Positions 1 to 7,400 of a stretch of DNA of 7,509 nucleotides are shown one piece after another. Both the position numbers and the translations under genes were made by a program. Source of the DNA: Armatimonadota bacterium (GTDB lineage Bacteria; Armatimonadota; Zipacnadia; Zipacnadales; UBA11051). The notes beneath the pieces are model-generated. The model worked only from the letters and a program-made list of their open reading frames with translations, was not told where the DNA came from and did not search any database. Each line of letters opens with the position of its first letter. The stretch's first letter is position 1. The stretch is taken from positions 8,712-16,220 of the forward strand of contig DPJP01000242.1 in NCBI GenBank assembly GCA_003542955.1, written 5' to 3'.

Positions 1-5
1 CGCGG

Positions 6-3000
6 ATGAAGCTGAGCCTGGCGCTTGGTAGCGCCGAGTTCAGCGTGCCCTTCGAGAGCTGGCTCGCCGGCGGGGCCCAGGCTGAGACCATAGCCCGGAT
101 CGAGCCGGTCTTGTGCGCGATGGCGCCGCATGTCTCCCTGCGCCTCGGGGGCGCCGCGCGGCTTGTCTTCGCCCCGGACTGGAGCATCACGGCGGTGGGG
201 GCCGACCTCGCCGGCTACACGTGCCCGGGTGTGGAGGCACGCGGTGATGCCGTGACCATCGCCCTGGCAGACCCCGCGAGCAGCATGCTCGCAGAGCCGC
301 CGGCGAAAGCGACGCGAGTGTGGCTGACGCGTGGAGCCAAGCCGTGGCAGCTCGAGGCTGCACTACCCGCACCCGAGGGAGCACGCTACGAGGTCGCCGA
401 CGACGCGTTCTCCCACCTGCGAGTGGATATCGGCTCAACGGGCCAAGGTGTTGTGTCCGCCGCGGTGCTCGAGCCCGGTGACGCCGCCGGGCAACTGTCT
501 CTCCAGCCCGCCGGCAGCCTGCTGGGTGACGGCGGTGAGCCGTTCTCGCTGTCGCTGACCGACCCGCGCCTCGCGATCGCCTCCGACGGGCTCCGCACGG
601 AGACCACTCTGCTTGCGGGGATCGACGAGAGGCCGACATGGATGCACTCCGATGACGTCAGCCTGCAACTGGGTGGCGGGCGTCACACACCGGGGTTGGA
701 GGCACACAGTGCCGACGGCGTGCTGAGGGAGTTCATCTGCGAGCCGGGACTGCATGCGGTGGCCGCCCCGATGGCGGGCGCGGTCGTGGAGGCCAGGCCG
801 CTGGTGCCACAGGCCACAGTGCGGCTTGTCGCGGACGCCAGACTTGCGCAGGCGCCGACGCGTGTCCCGAGGAGCACTACCGGCCCGGCGACGCGGATCG
901 AGGTCAAGCCCGAGGTCGGCACCGGCACCGCGCTGGAGACCGTGCCGGTGGGAACAATCCGCATTCCCGCCGAGGGCGGCATCGTGCTCGCGCCGCTGGC
1001 GGCGTTCGCGGTGGATGTGATCCGCAGGGATGACTTCCTGTTCCTGCGCTTCGGTTTCTCGAACCTGACCCTGCAGGCGGGTGGAGGCAAGCCCGCGAGA
1101 CTCGTGAAGACCGAGGCCACCAAGCCCGCGTACATCACCGCCCAGTTCCCCTGCCAGCACATCGGCGAGCAGGCGTTTGTCGAGGGTACGGGCCAACCGG
1201 CTCCGGCCCTGCCGCCGATCGGGGCGCGGCTGTCGGGCCCCAGCAGGCTTGTCTTCAAGCTGCCTGACGCGGTCAATGAGATACCGTACACGCTGGAGGC
1301 GCTACTGAGTTGGTCTGACTACGAACTCGCCGTTGCGCCGACGGCACTCCCACCGCCCACGCTGCCACAGCTTGTCCAGGCTGCCGGGCGGGACGGAGTA
1401 GTCGCGGTCAGCCCCCGCGCCGTCGACGGCGTTGGCGGCAAGCTCGGGATGCGCCCGGAGGCGATCGCCAGGCCTGTCACGGCAATCGAGGCCAAGCGGC
1501 CCCAGACCGCAATCGTGGTCTCCGCCGACCCGAGGTTCACGGCCATCAAGTCAACCGTCGGCGCGACACTACCGGTGCAGGCGCTGGTTGTCGACCTGAA
1601 GCTGCGGCCAGAGATCGCCGAGCCGACGCCGCTGCAGACTGCCATCGAGGCCCCGTATCGGTTGATGCTCTCGCCCAACCGGTTGGCGGGGTGGGTGCAC
1701 GCGTCGGCTCCGGTGGCCCACGACGGCCGCATCGAGCTGTGGCATACCCGACTTGGAGTGCGCTCCGCGAAGGGGAGCGTCTACGACTCCCGCTATGAGT
1801 ACGCCGAAGGTCAAGACGGCGTGCTGCGCACCGTCGCCGTGCATCGCTCCAGCTACGCGCATGACTACTACCGGACGCTGCGCGCCATCTGGTCTCCGGA
1901 CTACGCCACTCCGCTGCCGCCGGCCCATGACCCGCCCCGGCCCTTTTTGATGTCGCTGCACAACAACCATCGCGCACAACTCGTGAAGCTGACGGCGGAC
2001 TACTCGCTCAAGGATGCCCTCGAGCGTACGATTCAGGCGAACCGACTGATGCTCACCCCGCTCGGGGCGTGGCTGGATGTGCGCTATGCCGAGGAGATAC
2101 CGCCATCCTCGGGTGGCTGCTCGATCGAGGAATGGGTCCATGAGGCGACGATGGGGCGCGACCAGTACGTGCGGGTGGTCGAGAAGGGGTATCTGTTCCC
2201 CTTCGGGCATCGCGCGTCGTTCGTGACGGTGACGGAGCGCAAGTTCGAGCGCAGTTCCGTGGGCATCGTCGCCTACCTGCGCCAGCGCTACTTCATCGTT
2301 GTGCGCGAGCCGATCAAGGACTTCCCCGCGCTCCATCAGCCCAACGACGGCCGGGCAATGCCGTTTGAGCGCGTCCAGTGCACGACGCTGGTGACGCCTG
2401 ATCTCAACCCGCCCGCGCAAAGCAAAATCGCGGAGCTGAACACAACACCCAGCGCCGGCTTCTGGCCGCGTGTGGGCAACGACGACTTCCAGTTCCACTT
2501 CATCGGCACGGACTGTGACGGGCAGCGCTGCGAGTTCGATGCGCCGATCGTCTTCGTGGGCGTGCAGAATATGGCCGGGACCACCGACCCCATCGCCTAC
2601 AACACCGCGGCGATGCGAATTGTAGTCAACCACTACAATCAGACGGCCAATCGCGCGCGCCGCACAGCCGACTTCAGCGGCCAGAAGCTGGCAGTCGCCG
2701 AGAGTTCGCCCGATAAGCCGGGTGACACGACGCTGGAGATCAATGAGGTCGTCTTCGGCGCCGAACTGGCCGCGCCGGGCGTCGCTGATGCAAACCTCGA
2801 GACATCCAACCAGACACGCTCCTACCCGACTATGGCCTGGATGCAGGCACGGATACCCGCCGTCGCCGGCATCGGCGCGGGTGACGGCGGCGCCGTCGTG
2901 CTGCTTGACCCGACGTACGTGGCGAAGGGCTGGGACGGGGCGGCCAACAAGGGGCAGGTGTTTGTGCGGCTGGCATCGAGTATGGCCGCGGGTGTCGTCG

Positions 3001-4358
3001 ACGAAGCCCTCAAGGCGGCGGACCAGGCATACTCCGCGGCCGTCGAGGAGGCCAAGCGGGCGGCGGGGGAGGCCGTCGCGAGCGTCGCAGCGGAGGCGCT
3101 CGAGTCGGCGGTCGACTTCGCGGCCGACAAGGCCGGTGGACTGGCCACCCCGAACATGAATATCACGGGGCTCTCGCGGGCGTTCGGACCCGTAGGCGGC
3201 GCGGTCAGCTCACTCGCCAAAGGTGAGTTCGACCCGAAGGACTTCTTTGCGGGGGCCGGGGCGCAGATTCTCGGCGGCCTCAACCTCTCAGACATCATCC
3301 CCAACAGCTTCGGCGACGGCAAGAACATCCCCAAGCTGACCGCCAAGCCCGTCTACCCGGGCAACGATACACTCGCTCTGCCCATTGCCGTGGACACCTC
3401 GCTCTACTGGTCGCCTGATGTGATCGAGTTCGCGATCTTCAAGCCTGCGTCAGGCTGCAAGTTCGAGCTGAACGCGAACCTGCACACGGAACTCGCGGGG
3501 GGCAAATCGACCTACACCATCAACGGCATCATCTCGAAGTTTGCCGTCGATTTCTTCGGTTTCATCATCGTCCACTTCGCCAGGTTCGAGTTCCGGGCCG
3601 CCAGCGGCCAGAAGACAAGCGTCTCACCTGATATCAGTGAGGTCGAGTTCGGCGGGCCATTGGAGTTCATCAATGAACTCAAGGACTTCCTCAGCTTCGG
3701 GGAGGAGGGCGGCCTGAGCATCGACCTGACCCCGACGAAGGTCGTGGCGAGCTTCACGCTGGCGATCCCGGAGGTGGCCGTCGGTGTCCTGACGATCCAG
3801 AACATGAGCTTCACCGCCGCGCTGACGATCCCGTTCTTTGGCGACCCGGTGCGGTTGCGGTTTGCGTTCTGTTCGCGCGAGAACCCCTTCATCCTCACCG
3901 TCTCGATGTTCGGCGGCGGCGGCTTCGCGGCGATGGAGATGGGCCTGGATGGGATGAAGCTGCTGGAGGCGTCGCTCGAGTTCGGCGGCAGCCTTGCCTT
4001 CGACATCGGCGTGGCAAGCGGCGGCATCTACGTGATGGCCGGCATCTACTTCAAGTGGGAAGAGACGGCCGAGGGCGGCGTAACCGAGCTGACCGGCTAT
4101 GTGCGAATGGGCGGCTCACTGTCGGTGCTCGGTATCATCACCATCTCGTGCGAATTCTACCTCGGGCTCACCTACTCATCGGCAGGCAACAAGGTGTGGG
4201 GCGAGGCCAAGCTGACGGTGAAGATCAAGCTGCTGTTCTTCAGCACCTCGGTGTCGATGAGTGTTCGGCGGGAGTTCGCCGACCCGCCGCGGGTGACGTT
4301 CAAGTCGCTGATGCCGGCTAAGAGCATCTGGGACGAGTACTGTGATGCGTTTGCATGA
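6..4358 (+). CDS. Giant uncharacterised beta-rich protein, 1450 residues
   Basis: I do not recognise a named family, and no catalytic motif is evident. The reading frame is uninterrupted and ends in TGA. Residues 1-540 are Gly/Ala/Pro-rich and look like successive beta strands. Residues 545-770 form the most distinctive block: IEAPYRLMLSP (547-557), LWHTRLG (578-584), RAIWSPDY (626-633), MGRDQYVRVV followed by GYLFPFGHRA (from 716), and AYLRQRYFIVVREP (756-769). A DxDG loop lies at 836-839, with cysteines at 837 and 842. An alanine-rich helix occupies 999-1043. The C-terminal third starts near WSPDVIEFAIFKP (1135) and holds alternating-hydrophobic strands such as FAVDFFGFIIVHFARFEF (1179-1196), IPFFGDP (1275), a GGGG turn (1303-1306) and YVMAGIYFKW (1342-1351). 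It closes with W1442, Y1445, C1446 and AFA. I see no signal peptide, lipobox or classical transmembrane helix. ATG at 6 gives a plausible MKLSLALG start, but only five bases lie upstream and they are open in frame, so the true start could be earlier. Gene call is confident; function is unknown. Confidence 0.93.
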   Translation: MKLSLALGSAEFSVPFESWLAGGAQAETIARIEPVLCAMAPHVSLRLGGAARLVFAPDWSITAVGADLAGYTCPGVEARGDAVTIALADPASSMLAEPPAKATRVWLTRGAKPWQLEAALPAPEGARYEVADDAFSHLRVDIGSTGQGVVSAAVLEPGDAAGQLSLQPAGSLLGDGGEPFSLSLTDPRLAIASDGLRTETTLLAGIDERPTWMHSDDVSLQLGGGRHTPGLEAHSADGVLREFICEPGLHAVAAPMAGAVVEARPLVPQATVRLVADARLAQAPTRVPRSTTGPATRIEVKPEVGTGTALETVPVGTIRIPAEGGIVLAPLAAFAVDVIRRDDFLFLRFGFSNLTLQAGGGKPARLVKTEATKPAYITAQFPCQHIGEQAFVEGTGQPAPALPPIGARLSGPSRLVFKLPDAVNEIPYTLEALLSWSDYELAVAPTALPPPTLPQLVQAAGRDGVVAVSPRAVDGVGGKLGMRPEAIARPVTAIEAKRPQTAIVVSADPRFTAIKSTVGATLPVQALVVDLKLRPEIAEPTPLQTAIEAPYRLMLSPNRLAGWVHASAPVAHDGRIELWHTRLGVRSAKGSVYDSRYEYAEGQDGVLRTVAVHRSSYAHDYYRTLRAIWSPDYATPLPPAHDPPRPFLMSLHNNHRAQLVKLTADYSLKDALERTIQANRLMLTPLGAWLDVRYAEEIPPSSGGCSIEEWVHEATMGRDQYVRVVEKGYLFPFGHRASFVTVTERKFERSSVGIVAYLRQRYFIVVREPIKDFPALHQPNDGRAMPFERVQCTTLVTPDLNPPAQSKIAELNTTPSAGFWPRVGNDDFQFHFIGTDCDGQRCEFDAPIVFVGVQNMAGTTDPIAYNTAAMRIVVNHYNQTANRARRTADFSGQKLAVAESSPDKPGDTTLEINEVVFGAELAAPGVADANLETSNQTRSYPTMAWMQARIPAVAGIGAGDGGAVVLLDPTYVAKGWDGAANKGQVFVRLASSMAAGVVDEALKAADQAYSAAVEEAKRAAGEAVASVAAEALESAVDFAADKAGGLATPNMNITGLSRAFGPVGGAVSSLAKGEFDPKDFFAGAGAQILGGLNLSDIIPNSFGDGKNIPKLTAKPVYPGNDTLALPIAVDTSLYWSPDVIEFAIFKPASGCKFELNANLHTELAGGKSTYTINGIISKFAVDFFGFIIVHFARFEFRAASGQKTSVSPDISEVEFGGPLEFINELKDFLSFGEEGGLSIDLTPTKVVASFTLAIPEVAVGVLTIQNMSFTAALTIPFFGDPVRLRFAFCSRENPFILTVSMFGGGGFAAMEMGLDGMKLLEASLEFGGSLAFDIGVASGGIYVMAGIYFKWEETAEGGVTELTGYVRMGGSLSVLGIITISCEFYLGLTYSSAGNKVWGEAKLTVKIKLLFFSTSVSMSVRREFADPPRVTFKSLMPAKSIWDEYCDAFA

Positions 4359-4364
4359 ACGGCA

Positions 4365-4389
4365 GGGATATGGGGCGAGGGACGTGGGG
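4365..4389 (+). other. G-rich run fitting the G-quadruplex pattern, just after the first gene's stop
   Basis: Seven bases after the TGA stop of the first gene, four G-tracts (3, 4, 3 and 4 Gs) are separated by loops of 4, 3 and 4 bases. This satisfies the usual four-tract, loop 1-7 rule. Two further GGG tracts follow at 4402-4404 and 4409-4411. Because the G-rich strand is the coding strand, the structure could form in the mRNA between the two genes and affect transcript ends or ribosome access. The pattern is directly visible. Folding and any role are inference, and G-rich spacers arise by chance in high-GC DNA. Confidence 0.4.
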
Positions 4390-4481
4390 TGAGTGAACGG
4401 CGGGAGCAGGGACGTTCGGTGGCTCGGCCGATTTGCCGCTGTATGTGATCGAGGCTCGGGCTATGCAGGCGAACCAACCGT

Positions 4482-4488
4482 AGGGGAG
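4482..4488 (+). promoter_or_regulatory. Shine-Dalgarno sequence of the second giant gene
   Basis: AGGGGAG lies seven bases before the ATG at 4496, a good purine-rich ribosome-binding site at standard spacing. It decides the start: the first gene ended 137 bases earlier, and no competing in-frame start with a comparable site is seen in the spacer. No convincing sigma-70-type promoter or intrinsic terminator (stem plus T-run) is visible in the spacer, which favours co-transcription with the gene before it. Confidence 0.8.
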
Positions 4489-4495
4489 CACCATC

Positions 4496-7400
4496 ATGAA
4501 GCGTCAAGAGGTCGTCTGGACAACACTACCCAACGGCGCGAATGGACAGCGACTGCGCCTGTCGGTGTTCGTGACGCCGAAGCTGATGACTGACGAGAAG
4601 CTCGCGGGGCAGACGCACCCAGTGCTCTCTCAGTTCCCGGATTTCCAGTCATGGGCGCGGCGCCGACCGCAGTTCACGGTGCACTTCAGCGGCGGGCAGT
4701 CGGCCGCCGCGGTGCGCGTCAGCCCCGACCCCGATGTGGCGCTCTGGGAGCTGATGTTCAAGCCCACGGCCTACGTCAAGGCGTACGAGTTCCCCGGCCT
4801 GGACAAGCGCATCATCCGCTCATACCCGACCAAGCACGTGCTCGGCTTCCTGACACAGGAGTACCGACGCATCGCCCTGACATCGCCGGAGCGGGTGCCC
4901 GATGTGCGGCAACTCGATCTGAAGACACAGCCGCTCATGCACCTGGGAGTGCAGCAGCTCACGCCGCAGGAGCTTGACCCACAGCGAGTCATGCGCGCAG
5001 CGCCCGCCGTCCGTCCCCCCGCTACGGCGCCGGCCACAGGCGCTGCGGCTGGGAGGACAGGCGCGACCGCGAGCGTGAAGTCGGCGCGCGTCGGCGGCAA
5101 GGCGCTCCCGATTCTGGCCGTCAATCCCGCCATCAAGGCACTCGATGTCAAGAGCGAGGCAACGCTCGCCCAGCAGCTCCAGCAGAAGCTCCAGACTCAG
5201 AAGGCGCTCCCGTTCTCAGCCAAGGCCGACCCCCCCACCGACTTTCTGCAGGTCAAGCAGTTCCACGCCGCACTCAGCAAGCCCCACCCAACTATCAAGC
5301 ACGAGCGCCTGCAGGTCCAGCTCAAGAAGCCTGAGATCGACTTCCACGAGGCCGTCTCGTCTCTGGGCGAATACCCCGGCTTGATGCGCAAGCTCGGGCT
5401 CGTCATCGACCTGGAGGTGGACCTGCCCGCCGGGGTCGCCCCGACGGGGCTCGTCTGGGTGGAGCCGAACTGGGGCACGCCGCCGGCGACGCCAACCAAG
5501 AGCATCTCTCCGCGGACACACTACACGCTCAAGGGAGGCTTCGCCGCGGTCTCACGCTCAGACCGACATGTCGGCGGAATGCTGAAGGTCCGGGAGCCCA
5601 AGCAGGGCGCCGACAACCAGCCGTACGAGGTCGTCCAGGTTGATGTTGATGGAGCCGCCATGAAGGCGCTCGACTACGCGAGGACCGCCGTCCGCAAGGT
5701 CCGTTTCGTGACCCAGGAGGGCAGGATCGCGGAGGACGAGAGCGACTCGGCGACCGAGGATGCCGGCCTCCCCACGATGCGCTCCGGTGGTCTGGCGCTG
5801 GTGGAAAACGGGCGGGCGGCCGAGATCGTCAAGATGTTCCAGGTCGCGCGCGAGCTGCACACTCTCGCCGGCGCGTCAGAGAAGCCCGAGATACTGCTCT
5901 ACGCGGAGGACCTGATCGCCGGCTACCGCGTCGACATCCACGATGGCGGCAGCAACTCGTGGCGCAGCCTGTGCGCCCGAGTCGGCGCCTACTCGTTCCA
6001 GGGCAGCGACGTGAAGCTGAGCATCTCCGACGAGGGGTGGATATCTGACAGCGCCGTTGAGGCCGCTGATGATTCCTCCGACGACCTCTACCTGAGCGAG
6101 GCGATTGTGCGCTGGTCGGGCTGGAGCCTGGTCGCGCCGCGGCCGGGCAAGCACATCGGCACCGATGACACACCGGCAGACTACCAGAGCAAGCCGGAAA
6201 CGGAATTCGGGCTGGCAGTGAGCTTCAGACCGGCGCCGAAATCGCTGCCGAGGCTGCGTTTCGGCTCGAGCTATCGCCTGCGGGCACGCGCCGTGGACAT
6301 GGCCGGCAACGGGCTGTCGCTTGCGGAGTCCGATGCGCTGATGCCCACGCTGGGGGCCTTCGTGGCCACCGAGCCGGTGACCTACCTCCGGCATGATCCG
6401 GTGCCCTCACCCGTGGTCCTGTTGCGGCAATCGGTGGCGGCATCACAGGGCGAGTCTGTGGACGTGATAGTCATCCGTAGCTACAACGACACACCGCAAA
6501 AGGACAAGGTGGCCACCAAGGAGACAAGCGAGCGACACATATCCCCGCCACTGGGGCCGCAGATGCTCGCTGAGACACACGGGATGTTCGACACGCCCGG
6601 CGGCATGGACGCCGCCGCGTACAACCTCATCGTCTCCCACGAGGGCACCTACACCGTCGGCGATGGCAAACAGGAGCAGGTGCATCCGGAGAAGCAGCTC
6701 AAGGTGCCCTACCTGCCTGACCCTGCGGCCATCGGGGTGTGGTTTCACAATCTCCCCGGCATGAAGGCCGATGAGCCCAAGAAGGTCGACTTCACGTCCG
6801 CGTGGCCCGAGCGGATGCCGTTCCGCATCAAGCTGACGGAGGGGAGCTTCCGGCCCAGCTTCGACGCGGAGAACCGGGAACTGCCGGTGGGCATCCCCAA
6901 GGGCGAGACGATCCGCATCAAGCTCAGTTCGAACGTTCAGCCGACGCTCCGCCAGGTCTCGGGCGCGTGGGAGCTACTCGAGAAGAGCGGTTCGCCCCAG
7001 AGCCGCATCCAGGACATCGGCCGCCTGGCCGCCGTCGGTCGCTACTGGCTGCTCACACCCACACGCGATATGCTGCTGGTGCACGCGGTTCAGCAGCCGC
7101 TAATCGTGCCCGATTGCCGCATCAGGCAGTCCCGACGCGGATTCGGAGAGACATTCCTGGGAATAGGCGACAGCTTCCCCATCAGCGGCAAGAGCACCGC
7201 GAAGGTCGATATCGAGGCAACCTGGGAGGAGCCGGTGGACGCGCTGACGGAGCCCGAACCCGGCATCCGGTCGAGCAGCGCGCATGTGCTGGAGATTGCG
7301 GTGGCGTATGAAGACGAACAGGCCAAGTTCTCCAACCGTCGCCATGAGTTTGGCGACACCCGGCACCGATACGTGAACTACCACGCCGTCGCCACGACGC

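Noticed and set aside
6..80. N-terminal signal peptide on the first protein
   Set aside because: MKLSLALG has a basic residue, but the following residues (SAEFSVPFESW) are polar and acidic, with no continuous hydrophobic core and no convincing cleavage site in the usual range.
435..1196. Minus-strand open frame of 253 codons
   Set aside because: It is an antisense shadow of the first gene, with an Arg/Gly-rich, motif-free translation. Overlapping minus-strand frames of similar quality occur in the same place.
1569..2633. Long minus-strand open frame of 354 codons opposite the first giant gene
   Set aside because: It lies fully inside a well-supported plus-strand gene. Its translation is rich in Arg, His, Gly and Val, as expected for antisense frames of high-GC coding DNA, and it shows no recognisable motif.
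3540..3599. Transmembrane helix at residues 1179-1198 of the first protein
   Set aside because: The stretch contains Asp, His and Arg in alternating positions and sits among similar beta-type segments, so an amphipathic strand pair fits better than a membrane helix.
4424..4438. Palindrome TCGGCCGA and an overlapping CGGC/GCCG hairpin as terminator or operator
   Set aside because: The stem is only four base pairs with no T-run, and an eight-base palindrome is expected by chance in GC-rich sequence.
4415..4447. Possible promoter in the spacer (TTCGGT and TATGTG boxes)
   Set aside because: The spacing of about 21 bases between boxes is too long and the -35 match is weak. In high-GC DNA this is not better than chance.
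4393..4593. Small plus-strand frame starting at GTG in the spacer and overlapping the second gene's start
   Set aside because: No good ribosome-binding site is tied to its start, its composition is poor, and it runs out of frame into the clearly supported gene that begins at 4496.
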